Positions 10,665 through 21,480 of a stretch of 64,000 nt of DNA are shown piece after piece. Both the position numbers and the translations under genes were made by a program. Each line of letters starts with the position of its first letter. Position 1 is the first letter of the stretch. This DNA comes from Diphasiastrum complanatum (Eukaryota; Streptophyta; Lycopodiopsida; Lycopodiales; Lycopodiaceae): positions 35,210,585 to 35,274,584 of the forward strand of contig CM055102.1 in NCBI GenBank assembly GCA_029204225.1, in the 5' to 3' direction. Below the pieces are notes generated by a model that searched no databases, had not been told where the DNA came from, and saw nothing but the letters and a program-made list of their open reading frames with translations.

Positions 10665-11985
10665 TCAGGCTTGTTGAACTAGCGGAGCAGGCTGCCGAAA
10701 CTTGCGAAATCGGCTGCCATTTACCGGAGTATCAAATCGTTTTCCATCCAAGTGCTCAAGAATTATTGCGCCATAGTTCAGGATTTCCTTCACTTTATAT
10801 GAGCCTTCCCTAGTAAACTTCAACTTACCCTTGATCAGCTTGGTTTTGTACATCAATGCAAAATCTCCTGCTTTCAGATCTTCCTTGTGCAACCGCCGAT
10901 CGTGCCATGCCTTGTGGCGAGCTTTCTCTGCTGTTAAGGCATGAACTACCATCAATCGGGTTTCACATAATTTGTGCAACGCGTCATGACGAAGTTGTAA
11001 AGACTGATTATCATTTAATCGTTTTGTTGCTGCTATGCATAAAGATGAGATTAAAAATTCAATTGGCATAACAACATCTTAACCATAAACCAGTTGATGA
11101 TTTGTACTATTGTTGTAAGCGGTTCGGAATGCCCATAATGCTGCATACAGTTTATGTTCCCAATCAGACCGACTCGCTTCAACTGTCTTTGTCATAATGG
11201 TGCAGAGAATTTTATTGGAAGATTCAGCTTGGCCATTTCCTCTGGGATAATAGGGAGTACTAAATCTGTGTATAACAAAAAAATCTTCCAGTAAACACTT
11301 TATTGTTTGATTAACAAAGTGTGTATCCCGATCACTGACAATTTCGATCGGACATCCAAATTTGATTATAATATTTTCATATAGAAACTTGGCCATAGAT
11401 TTCGCATCAGCCACTTTGACAGCTTTGGCTTCAACCCACTTGGTCATATAATCAATTGCGACGATAATGTATCGGGCCTGAGATCCTTGAGCAGCGGGAT
11501 GAATAGAACCAACATAATCCAGTCCCCATTTTTCAAACGGTGCTTGCGATAAAACCGGATGTAAGAGTTCATAATTCTGTCGAGTAGGCCGTCGTGCTGC
11601 TGGCAGACATCACATGTCTAAATAAAATTTTATGTGTCCTTATGAAGTGTAGGCCACCAACAACCAGATTGCAAAAGTTTGCGAATAGTAATATCTGTAG
11701 AGAAGTGTCCTCCACCCATGCCATCATGTGAAAACATGATTTGATCTGGTACTTCATGCGGTACAACACATCTTTGTAAAATATTATCTAATCCACAACG
11801 ATACAATTGTCCTACAATTAATTGATAAGATTGAGCCTTATGAATCAATTGTCTTTTCTGTACTTTTGTCAAAGAGTCATTCGGTTGTCCTAGCATCAGG
11901 TACTCAACAATATCTGTCGCCCACTTAGGTACTGCTTCAACATAGAACAATGCAGCATTTGGCAGTTCATCATCCACTTCAGTAT
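10665..11985 (-). pseudogene. Gy-A integrase
   Basis: Contains the HHCC zinc finger (FSHDGMGGGHF, GCWWPTLHKDT), the DDE core (MTKWVEAKA, IEIVSDRDTHF, GNGQAESSNK) and the C-terminal region (LKAGDFALMYKTKLIKGKL, EHLDGKRFDTPVNGSRFRK) ending at 10665. Integrase joins element DNA to the host chromosome. Breaks: the finger region is in two frames around 11600-11650, and a small deletion removes the TPFQ of the conserved NSTNQTPFQLVYG near 11090. No chromodomain is apparent after the C-terminal region. Confidence 0.88.
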
Positions 11986-11999
11986 TAATTGGTGCAGAT

Positions 12000-13301
12000 T
12001 CAATTCGTGAAACGTAATCGGCTAGATAATGTTGCCTCCCCTTTCAGTCAATAATAATAACCATCTTGGAATACGTCCAGTATTGCATGTCTTGTTTACC
12101 AAGTAAAGTAATGGTTGATGATCAGTATAAAATGCAAAGTGCGTTTCCATGAGGTAGTGACGAAATTTTTGAACAGAAAAAATCATGGCTAGCGCTTCAT
12201 GTTCTGTTGTTGAATAATCTTTCTCTGGATTTGTAAGATGTCTGCTAGCAAATCGTATAGAATAATCCTTCTTATAGTCACCTGGCTGCGTCAAAACTGA
12301 TCCAATGGCATATTTTGAGGCATCCGTATGAACATGAAACTCTAATGTCCAATTTAGAGAACGCAGTATTGGTGCTGAAGATAATGTTTTTTTTAACTTT
12401 TCAAAGGCTTCTAACACCTCTACTGTCCAAATAGGAACAATAGAAAATTTGTATATAGGTCATGCTAAATCCGCAAAGAAGATAATAAAAATTCGATAGT
12501 AGTTCGCATGAGCCATAAACACATAAACTCCTCGAATTGTTGCTGGCGGTGACAATTCCACAATAACTTTGATCTTAGAATAATTGGTGACAATACCATG
12601 TCTTGATATCACATGTCCAAGCACCACTCCGTGAGAAACCCATATCTGGTATTTTTCTGGATTTAGAGAAATCTGATATTTGCGGCATCTTTCAAAGACT
12701 TTCTCCAGTCGATCTAGGTGGTCTGTATCTGTACTATGATCTCCCAAGTCGTCCAAGTAAATCTCAAGAATTTCTGCATATAATCTTTAAAAGCAACTTG
12801 GTGCATTACAGAGTCCAAATGGCATTACTTTGTAAGCATAGGTGCCCCATTCTATTGCAAAACAGTTTTGTGGCGATCGGCAAGTGCAATCTTAACTTGG
12901 TTGTAACCACTAAATCCATCCAGGAAACTATAAGCTTCCGCTCCAGCAAGGCGATCCAAAATGCTTTCAGTAAAAGGTAATGAAAAGTGATCCTTCCGTG
13001 TCACTTTATTCAATGCTTTGAGATTCACATAGAATCGCAATTTTTCATTTTTCTTAAAAACGATAACAATCGGTGAAATCCATTTGGTATGCTCGATCTC
13101 ATAAATGAAATCGGCGTCAAGCAATCTCTGAAGTTTTTTCTTTATCAGATCTGCCACATTAGGATTACAACGATAGAACTTTGTAACCTTTGGTACTGCA
13201 TCAGGTACTAAAGGTATGGTACGTTCAATGACTGATGTCGGAATACCCTTCAAATCTTGATAAGTCCATGCAAAACAATCTTGATACTTACTAAGTAGCA
13301 A
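12000..13301 (-). pseudogene. Gy-A reverse transcriptase and RNase H
   Basis: RT is seen as WTYQDLKGIP and WISPIVIVFKKNEKLRFYV (13100-13300), YSFLDGFSGYNQVKIA (about 12890), the catalytic YLDDLGDHS (about 12740) and GVVLGHVISRHGI (about 12600). RNase H follows: FHVHTDASKYAIGSVL (about 12320), the TEHEALA helix and FYTDHQPLLYLVN (about 12110). Small deletions and frameshifts lie near 12780-12860 and 12420-12460, and near 12020 sequence before the tether is lost. The domain order is that of Ty3/gypsy. Confidence 0.88.
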
Positions 13302-15039
13302 ACGGAGTGCTTGATACTATTCAGGAGTAAGTTGTGATCCGCCTTGTACAATCTTTTCCGGTTCTTTTGGTTCGGCAAGATTCATTGGCTGCGTCCTAGT
13401 TGGGCCATCGTAAACCTCTTTAGATTCTGACATGTGTTCTTCAAGTTTACGATGTGCTTTAGGTAATATGATAACCACATCATCCAGTGTATAACGTTTA
13501 AAATGCTTTGGCATATCATGTTGGACTACATTTGCTTGTTCTTTTTCGAAAGGACTTGTCTTGGATCTTTGTTTAGTCTTCTTAGCAAGGATTTGATCGT
13601 GGAGGTGATGACTTTTGGGATAATAAATCTTTCTTCTCAGGTGAAGACTTCCTAGACGATGATGTCTTGCTGGAGATCTGACTTGAAGAATCATTCTTGA
13701 CTTTTCCTTTGCCTTTATCCAATAGAGGTGGCACTTCCTTTAAATCGATCTTTTGAGGGAGATTTTCCCATTTCAGGACCATATTATAATGTTGCTTTGT
13801 TTCCTTCGTCATCGAACCTGTAATCCTGTCTCCCTTCAATATAACTGCTTTGGGCGATTTGATTGTTGGTTCATCATGAACATTACTGGTCAGATCCATA
13901 TGATGTAGAGTCTGTTCATCCGTAAGTTCTGCATTGCCATCATAAGTTAAGGCATGGCTCATTGGTATGAGATCATCCTCAATTGGATCTAGTATAGGTT
14001 CCGTTGATATCCAGGCTACATTCAGCACATTTAGTTTAATTGTGATTGGCGTATCCAAAGTTTGATCTAACAAGGAAATCTCGCTCATCTCTGATTGAAT
14101 ATCTTGTTGACACATATATCCTGCTGTACAATCAATTGTTGCAAGAGCTTCGTTCAAATTGACAGTATCCGTTTGAGAATCGTAGTGAGCTCCCAATTTT
14201 TTCTCTGGTCGATCACAAGTGTGATCCGTTGTTGATGAATTGTCATCCACTTTTTGAACCACTGGCTTGATAGTCCAAGTCGTAGGATCAATTTTTACTG
14301 CACGTTCACGATTTTCAAAAGTGATTTTGCCGGTACCCCAGTTATGAATTACTTGCGCAACTCGTAACCACGGACGCCCTAAGAGGACTCTGTAGACATT
14401 TGGTGCTTTTGATAAGTCCATCATGACGAAAGTAATGACGAACTGTAATCCTGCAATCCTGACATGTATATCTTCCACCATTCCTCGTGGATGAACCGTC
14501 GTTTGATCAACTAGCTTAATAGCAAAAGTAGCAGGCTTAATCTTTTTAAGGCCTCATTTTGTACATAGCTTTGTAGAAATCAGGTTAACTCCTGAACCGC
14601 CGTCTATCACGGTTGTTTCTTTAGAAAATTGTCTATGTTGTATCGGTAGAGTAATATTCTTTTGTTCACTTTCCCAAGCTGCTCCAACATGTAGTACATT
14701 GTTAGATTCTTCAAATCCAGCACAAAAAAGTAGCTCATGATGGTCTTCTGATTCTTCTTGAGCTAACTTTTGTGCTAAGACTTCTTTTGCTTTTGGCACC
14801 AACTTTAGGAGCTCTCCCAATGAAATATTGATCTTGCTAGACAAAATATTCATGAGTAATTCTGTGTGTGGTGCTTCCAATTCAGTCATCTTGAAGGGTT
14901 CTTCGTGATGATGTAATTGATCATTTATATCCGTACATAAATTTCTTGGAGGCTGCAATGGTGAAGACCGAACTTCAGTTGTTACTTTAGCAGCTTCAAG
15001 TTCCTCTTCTTCTTGCAGATGTTTAATCCACTGTCTCAT
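13302..15039 (-). pseudogene. Gy-A aspartic protease region and pro-pol linker
   Basis: The retropepsin active site appears as TVIDGGSGVNLIS near 14600 (the usual D-T/S-G is D-G-G here, which would likely abolish activity). The second conserved element, YRVLLGRPWLR, lies near 14370. A stop near 14554 separates them. About 900 bp of poorly conserved linker follows, rich in acidic and serine residues (SSQISSKTSSSRKSSPEKK near 13660), before RT. The DHTCDRPEKKLGAHYDSQTD piece near 14180 is also present in Gy-F. Confidence 0.8.
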
Positions 15040-16611
15040 ATCCTGATATCTTCATTTTTCTACATTAAGATTTGGATAGACTTTCGATGCTGTTGGTGTA
15101 TCGTTCAATGGTATAGAATCAGCAAGTACTGAATTCACTACTGGTTCTTTTTGCTTTTGTGCTCTGGTGACCACCATCAAGGGTGCACTTGGTTTATTAT
15201 GAGCTACCGATCTTTGCTTGATTGTTATCAAATTTACAGGTGTTGTAGCTGGTGGTGGCTTCGGTCTTGCTGGACAGTCTTTATATCAATGCCCATATCC
15301 ACAGTCACGACCGAATGGTACAAATTTTTCTTTATTTGGGCATTCTGCAACTCTGTGATTTTCTCCACATGCAAGGCATTCGAGTGGTGCTCTAGACCAA
15401 TTTCTCGAGGCTTGTTGTTGAGCTGCAGCATAAATGGCATATTGTTCTGAAGATCCACCTTCCTGATCATTACCATAGCTCCATTGCTCAGCTCTTCCGT
15501 AAGGTTCTGGTTCCATCAAATTGGTAGGAGGAGCGGAGTATTTTGGTGGGGCAGGCAAAGCTAAACGTTCCGGGTATCCAAGAGTAGATTGTCGTAGCCT
15601 TGCTGGTGGATTGCCTCCATACTGTGGATCTCGATATCCCATCTGGGCATACTGTTGCTGAATCATCCGAGGGTTGAAGTTGCAAAAGGCAGTCTCATGG
15701 TCAAGTGAATTACACAGATGGCAAACACTGATTTTCATTTTCTTTCTTTTTTTTAATTGAGGACAGTCGTTCACTGTGCGATTTCCTGTACAAATAGAAC
15801 ACCAGACATTTTCCCTAATAGGAAAAGTCTTTGCAAACTTCTCAAGTTCCTTGTTCGCTTCTCCGTGAAAATTTTTCAATGCTTTGATCTTCTAATCAAA
15901 TTGCAACTGCAACTTTTCCATCTGTTTCTGTTGAGTCTTCCCAAGTTTCTCGAACTCATTGAGCATCATTTCTACAGTAGCATTGGCATTCGTTGATGCA
16001 ATAGTGGAGGATGTCATAGTAGTCTACTCTGTTGTATAAGGCAACATACTGACATTCGGCTCATCATCTGAATCTTCATCCTCCTCCCGAATTGCATCGT
16101 CCATCGCATTTTGCAAAAGTGCGTACTCATTATGGCATTTCAGTTCATGTCTGATCCGTTTAGGTAGACCTGACAAAAACCACATAATCATGGCATTTTC
16201 ATTAATCAGCTCAGGCTCACATTCAGATCTAAAACGTTTCACCCTTTCGATGTAATCTCGAACCATTTCTCAATTTCCCATTTTAATTCTACTTAAATGT
16301 AGGAAAGGGTCTTCCATAAACTTCCGCGGTTTGAACCGTGTGATAAGGACTCGTTTAACAACCTCTCAATCTGTACGCTCAATTTTATCTTGGTTATAGT
16401 ACCAATCTTGTGTTGGGTCTGTTGAGGTCATAGGAAACAGCTTAAGTTTATCTTGAGGATAGATCTCACCATAGACCTCACAGGATTTAGCATAGATCTG
16501 AAGAAATCTTACTGGATCTGTTAATCCATTATATTTGGGTAGATTCTATCGGGGTGCTCTTCTAACAATAATTGGATTGACCTCTTGTGGAGCAGCTCCA
16601 AGGGCAGCCAT
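15040..16611 (-). pseudogene. Gy-A gag with several zinc knuckles
   Basis: The reading starts at an ATG at 16611 (MAALGAAPQEVNP). The retrotransposon gag fold follows (FLQIYAKSCEVYGE, RFKPRKFMEDPFLHLSR, RDYIERVKRFRSECEPELI, WFLSGLPKRIRHEL), interrupted by TGA/TAG codons. C-terminal zinc-knuckle-like units are CSICTGNRTVNDC (histidine replaced), CHLCNSLDHETAFC, CLACGENHRVAEC and CGYGH(stop)YKDC. Multiple knuckles bind genomic RNA. Gy-F carries the same arrangement. All visible stops in the first half are TAG or TGA. Confidence 0.85.
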
Positions 16612-17783
16612 CTTACAAATTTAGTTCAAATCGATAATGAGATTGGATATAGATTTTTCCAAAAAAAACTATCTCAGATTAGATCTGCTAGCTCTATTCT
16701 ACTTTTCAAGAATCTGATTCTATATGATAAAAAACTACCCAAAATTTGATCAATCAATACTTCTCAAAAAATGATAAATCTCTCAGAGTCCAATTCAGAA
16801 TATATCAAATTTGATCCAAATTTTGACAGAGACTTGATTTGGAAAATCAGAAACTAAAAATAGGACTGGTGAAGGTTCTCTAGGCGAAGGTTGTCTCGGC
16901 GAAGGTTCAACGGTGCTATTTTGGGATAAAAACTCTCTGAACATTTTGGGAAATAACCTTCACCGACTTCTCAGAAGATCTGACACAGATAAAACTATGA
17001 GAAACCGGACGAAGTTTTCTAACATAAGAAAATACAGTTTTTGTGAGTAAGAATCAAGATTTTTTGTGATCTGATCAAGATAAATCTTCGCCGAGCTCAA
17101 AAATAGTATTTCTATATAAATAGAATGTTCTTTAAACTCAGCGAAGGTCCTGGCGAAGGATCAAGAGTAATACTGGTAATTTTGCAAAAAAATGATTTTT
17201 TTGGCAAAAATATGACAATATGACAACTGATCCTCTGAAAACCTTTCTATTTTTGGTATTATTTTTTGTCGACCTGGTAGTAGATAGATCTGAATCACAT
17301 CTAAGCACAGTGAATTGGGCGAAGGTTTTTTTTCTGTATTTTTTAGGGTTTTGATAATTTTTGGTGTTTTTGGGTGGTTTTTTTTATGTTTCTGAAAATC
17401 TACTGGGAATTAATCTTCGCCCTTCAAACTGAAGGTTCTGTAAAAACAAAATCGAAGGTGTCTGCAACTCGACGAAGGTTTCCTAAAAGAGGGTAAAAAG
17501 TTCTGGGCTCTGATGATGCCTTTTGTCTCTTTTTGACCAAATTTGACAGATTTGACCGATTTTTGTTATTTTCTCTGATATCTCAGATCCAAATGGATCT
17601 TAAGATTGGTGATCTGAATAGCTTTTCTGGTTTAATAATCAGATTAAATCCACTCAAAATCTAGCAAAATCAATTCCAAACTAACCCTACAATGTAGTTT
17701 TAACACTATTCATGCCACGACAAGATGCCTAATGCAAGCTAACCATCAGCCAAACATGCTGCAAACTGAAAATTTGGTGTATC
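16612..17783 (-). other. Gy-A leader with dispersed CGAAGGTT words
   Basis: Noncoding 5' leader of about 1.2 kb. On the plus strand the word GGCGAAGGTT or close variants occur around 16869, 16883, 16899, 17141, 17151, 17319, 17450 and 17471, with the reverse form CTTCGCCC near 17412. Similar words recur at 10405-10430, 27180-27480 and 51510-51740, always in gypsy noncoding parts. Confidence 0.6.
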
Positions 17784-17805
17784 TCCCCGGCAATGGCGCC
17801 AAAAT
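17784..17805 (-). other. Primer-binding site of Gy-A
   Basis: Right after the LTR end the minus strand reads ATTTTGGCGCCATTGCCGGGG. TTGGCGCCnTTGCCGGGG after the LTR is the usual form in several plant gypsy lineages and pairs with a tRNA 3' end. It fixes the transcription direction as leftward. Confidence 0.85.
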
Positions 17806-18564
17806 TGTAGTGGGTTTCTTTCCTTGCCTAACCTGAATCCAAGATCTAGTCAATCTAGCATCAAAGAGACGGAGTTAGTTGTCACGCGTAGGTTCGTTCC
17901 CATGAGAGCGATAGTATAGTTCAGATTTCAACATGAATGGATGATCTAACACTAACATCCATTAACACTAAGTAGTAACACTACATCCATTAACCCTACT
18001 TCCATTAACCCTAAATCCACAACAATGATAGAAACTTACTCTTCTCTCTCTCTCCCTTTCTCTCTCACAAAAAGCATAAGAAATAGCAATCCCAATAATG
18101 ATCAAATCCGACAATTAGCAAAATCCAAAGAAAGCATGAGAAATGGAGGAAAAGAGAGGAAGAGCAAGGACATCCATCAATCCATTTCTAAAGATAACCG
18201 ATCAACTTTATTGAAATGAGGAAATGAATATGTGTAGGAACTCGAGTTGGTCCCTTCTTATAGTAGACGGGAGGACCTGGCCTCTGAATCCTATTGGTCC
18301 AGTCTTGTCTCTCTTTTTATTCAAATTTAAAAAAGTGTGGGGACCATCAAAATTGGAGGGAAACCCAACTTTATGCACAAACTTGACATTTAGGCCTTGC
18401 GACATTAAAAGTCCCGCAAAAAGGCCTAAAGTCCTTTTATTAACATTCTAATTAATCAAATAACTATGTGATCATTGGGTTGGACCTACACACGCAGGGT
18501 GTCAATTCTCTCTCACTTATTAACTACGGTTAGGATTGCCTTGGGATCCACAAACCCTCCAACA
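17806..18564 (-). repeat. Gy-A 5' LTR
   Basis: Starts TGTTGGAGGG (18564, minus strand) and ends CCCACTACA (17806). About 759 bp, similar along its length to 6723-7465 with scattered differences and a small duplication near 17970-18010, so the insertion is not very recent. Confidence 0.92.
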
Positions 18565-18569
18565 ATCCA
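18565..18569. repeat. Target-site duplication of Gy-A (right)
   Basis: ATCCA follows the LTR, matching 6718-6722. Confidence 0.9.
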
Positions 18570-19055
18570 TCAGCCCTACAGTTGGACAATCTCAGTGGAT
18601 TTCCACCGTGTCTGACAAGCCTATCGGAGAGAATATGTCCACTCTCCAAATCCAACGGTGCGACAATCGACAATGTTTGCTAAAGATCTAACTCTGTTGG
18701 CGTCAGTGGCAACCAGATAGGATGATTGTCTCCCTCCTCTGGCATTCGATCCAAATAAGCCGATGGCCTCAGAGCAGATCAAAGATCAGCTGTCGGTTGC
18801 TCGTTTATATTTTCATGCGGCAATGATGGGAGGCTCGTGGGAATCACGCTTCACATCATGGACAACCTCCAAGTGGATTGTCGGAGCCCACCGTTGTTTT
18901 TTGTCACACAATTTGGATTTTAATACTGCACGTCTCGACTTTATGGAGAAGGTGCAGTACCATTTAATCAAGATTTGACGTGAAGCCAATAAAAGTCCCC
19001 AATAACTGCATATTGCAGGTGTCGTGGGACCGCCACCAGTTTTGGTGGGGGATAC
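18570..19055 (+). pseudogene. Gy-B accessory 3' ORF, C-terminal part and polypurine tract
   Basis: Continues from 6717 after the Gy-A insertion. Frames read VDFHRV-like sequence, then MASEQIKDQL (18763), ARLYFHAAMMGGSWESRFTS, HRCFLSHNLDFNTARLDFM. It is collinear with 7480-7960 of Gy-A in inverted orientation. The polypurine tract TTGGTGGGGGATAC ends at 19055, followed by the LTR. Stops near 18700 and 18978. Confidence 0.8.
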
Positions 19056-19553
19056 TGTTGGAGGTTTTGCGGATCGCAAGGCAACCCTAATCCTAGTTAA
19101 TAAGTGAGAGGGATTTGGCACCCTGCGTGTGTAAGTCCAACCCGATGATCACATAGTTATTTGATTGATTAGTTAAAAGTCAATAAAAGGACTGTAGACC
19201 TTTTTGCGGGACTTTTAATGTCGCAGGGCCTAAATGTCAAGCTAGTGAATAAAGTTGGATTTCCCTCCAATTTTGATGGTTTCCACACTTTTTTAAATTT
19301 GAATAAAAAGAGAGGCAAGACTGGACCAATAGGATTCAGAGGCCAGGGTCCCCCTCTCTACTGTAAAAAGGGACCAACTTGAGTTGCTCCTCATGTTCAT
19401 TTCCTCATTTCAATAAAGCAGATTGGTTCTCTTCAGAAATGGATTGATGAATGTCCTTGCTCTTCTTCTTTCCTTCTCCATCTCTGATGCTTTATTTGGA
19501 TTTTGCTAACTATTGGATCTGAATGTTATTGGGATTGAGTGTTATTATACTTT

Positions 19554-19640
<87 letters not shown>

Positions 19641-19856
19641 TTAAGCTATCTTTGTTGTGGATCATAGTGTTAATGGATCTTAGTGTTAATGAGTAGGGTT
19701 AATGGATGTAGAGTTAAATTTAGATCTTCCATGAAATATGAACTAAACTATCGCTCTCATGGGAACGAAGCTACGCGTGACAACTAACTCCGTCTCTATG
19801 ATGCTAGATTGACTAGATCTTGGATTCAGGTTAGGCAAGGAAAGCAACCCACTACA
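19056..19856 (+). repeat. Gy-B 3' LTR
   Basis: Begins TGTTGGAGG and ends CCCACTACA. It matches the Gy-A LTRs in opposite orientation and holds a 78-bp GA expansion. The matching 5' LTR of Gy-B is not in the window; its upstream part was lost at the 5303 junction. Confidence 0.9.
19559..19636. repeat. (GA)39 microsatellite
   Basis: Perfect dinucleotide run inside the Gy-B LTR. The corresponding place in the Gy-A LTRs has only a short imperfect CT tract, so expansion happened within this copy. Confidence 0.98.
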
Positions 19857-20070
19857 ATGTTATGGATATATTTTTGCAACATATTGAAGACTCAAGTAAG
19901 GTTAAATGAGCAACAAGAGTGTTGTTCAAGTCTACTTTACTTGTTCTATCCTATGTTTGAGCAATTTCATGTGGATGTGTGCAAATTGTCAAAATATGGT
20001 AAAACTAGCTACAATGGTGAGCATTGTTTTGATGTTGGATTTGTACTAGCATTCTTGGCTGGTTTTGCTA
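19857..20070 (+). pseudogene. Scrap of a Co-K-family element (3' internal region)
   Basis: Nearly collinear with 61047-61262 of Co-K: both read KTQVR...EQQ, then FHVDVCKLS-YG-TSY and VLAFLAGFA. No LTR is attached. Gy-B's LTR abuts it at 19856, so Gy-B probably inserted into, or recombined with, an older copy of this copia-like family. Confidence 0.8.
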
Positions 20071-20199
20071 AATGTGTTCTCGGGACTAATGTTTCTACCA
20101 CCAAAAAATGCTGATTTTCTTTTGGCGGCCAGTTAGCACTCCATCTCAGGGGTGTTAACTGCTCCCGAGATACCTTGCTAAATGTGGATACGGTTGGTG

Positions 20200-20202
<3 letters not shown>

Positions 20203-20245
<43 letters not shown>
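20203..20245. repeat. (TC)n microsatellite
   Basis: Uninterrupted TC run of about 43 bp between the copia scrap and the RT pseudogene. Confidence 0.97.
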
Positions 20246-20247
<2 letters not shown>

Positions 20248-20275
20248 TCTATGGTCACTACATTATATACGCTCT

Positions 20276-21160
20276 TTGAAACATCATGAAATGGTTTCTC
20301 CCTTGGCTTTTCAAAGATTATCTAGTTTAGACTTTGTCCCTTTTCCTGAGGATGGTAGCAATACCATTGATAATGCTATGGTGATTATTAAACATACCTT
20401 TGCTAATATTATACCGAATTACCTTAAAGGGAAAGAAGAATTACCATTTTTATTGTGTACCTTTAAAGCACATAAAAATGCTTTCGGATGGATTACAAAT
20501 ACACATGACTACTACTTTTCAAAGGTGGCCACATGTCTTTCTGGAGCTCTTGGTATTTTGTCTTCGCTCCTAGTGGAGGGTGTAGGCCTTAAGGCACATT
20601 CATACCAAAGTTACCTAGATGTGAATACCAACCTATTTTGGCAATGCAACTCAACCACTGAATTCTACCTCAATGTGCCAAATAAAATTACTTCTATGAG
20701 GTCTACTGACATCTCCAAGTGCTATGAAAACATCCCTCTGAGTGGTCCGGATGGGCTAAAGACTGTTATACGGAAGATGATATTATACGCATTCAAATCT
20801 TAAGAACAAAAATCTTGTCTATAAATGAAAATCTAACTGTGAGGAATTTAAATGGAATTGGGTAAACAAACCGACTGAAAAATGGACGCATATGGATAAA
20901 AAAGGAATTTGCCAATGAAATGATTTATTGATTGATAATTGCATTGGAGACTTGGTAATAGGACTTGGAAACAAGTTTGTGGTAATGTATTACTGTAGCG
21001 AGCATGATGCTTTTATTAATGAAGTCAAAAACATTGTTATGGTGTTTCAAAGGAATGGCTTATGCTTCTCAGAATCATGTTTATTGAAGTGTCTCTGATT
21101 GTGAACAGCCACATACTATCCAATTGCAATATGATACCTTCTGAAAAAATGTTATTTTGA
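20276..21160 (+). pseudogene. Probable Penelope-like element reverse transcriptase, 5' half
   Basis: An open stretch of 175 codons (20276-20803) holds FLLCTFKAHKN-AFGWITNT, resembling the 'K-x-HK...R-x-I' entry motif, and then STDISKCYENIPLSGPD, resembling the RT A-motif form D-x-x-x-x-Y-x-N-IP used by Penelope-like retroelements. Past a stop and frame changes, LIDNCIGDLVIGLGNKF resembles the following 'DNC...LG-K' stretch, and reading is lost by about 21160. The aspartate of motif A is present; the catalytic YxDD region was not found. LTR, Line and telomerase RTs fit less well. The family is my recognition from motifs and needs a profile search. Confidence 0.55.
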
Positions 21161-21480
21161 TGGCATGTGGGTCGCTAGCCAGCGATCTGATTATGGCCAG
21201 ATCTGCACATTTGGATAGAATATTTTTGTGGTTACACGTTTGTGGAATGATCATTGATTGCACCATGCATACTAATCAGATAACCACCATCCTGAAACAT
21301 GATGGATTGCCCATATATCTATTGATGTTTGATAAAATCAAACACTCATTGCTTGCATGATCACTCCTAATATGTAGTATACATATTATGCTCATAAGTT
21401 ACTACAGTTGGCCGTCCTACAAAGGCTTTGCCTATGAGAGTGAGAGTGAGAGTCGAAGAAACCTCGACGAGATCACTGCC
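21161..21480. other. Unassigned stretch between RT remnant and gag
   Basis: Short open frames without recognisable similarity. Contains a small GAGAGT repeat near 21435-21455. Confidence 0.35.

Larger units (their letters stand above)
6723..18564 (-). mobile_element. Gy-A: full-length degenerate Ty3/gypsy retrotransposon with extra 3' ORF
   Basis: About 11.8 kb, transcribed leftwards: 5' LTR 17806-18564, primer-binding site next to it, leader, gag, protease, reverse transcriptase, RNase H, integrase, accessory ORF, polypurine tract, 3' LTR 6723-7465. A 5-bp duplication ATCCA flanks it. The order PR-RT-RH-INT defines Ty3/gypsy. The coding region has many stops and frameshifts, so it could move only with helper proteins. 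It lies inside Gy-B, which is of the same family and opposite orientation. Confidence 0.92.
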
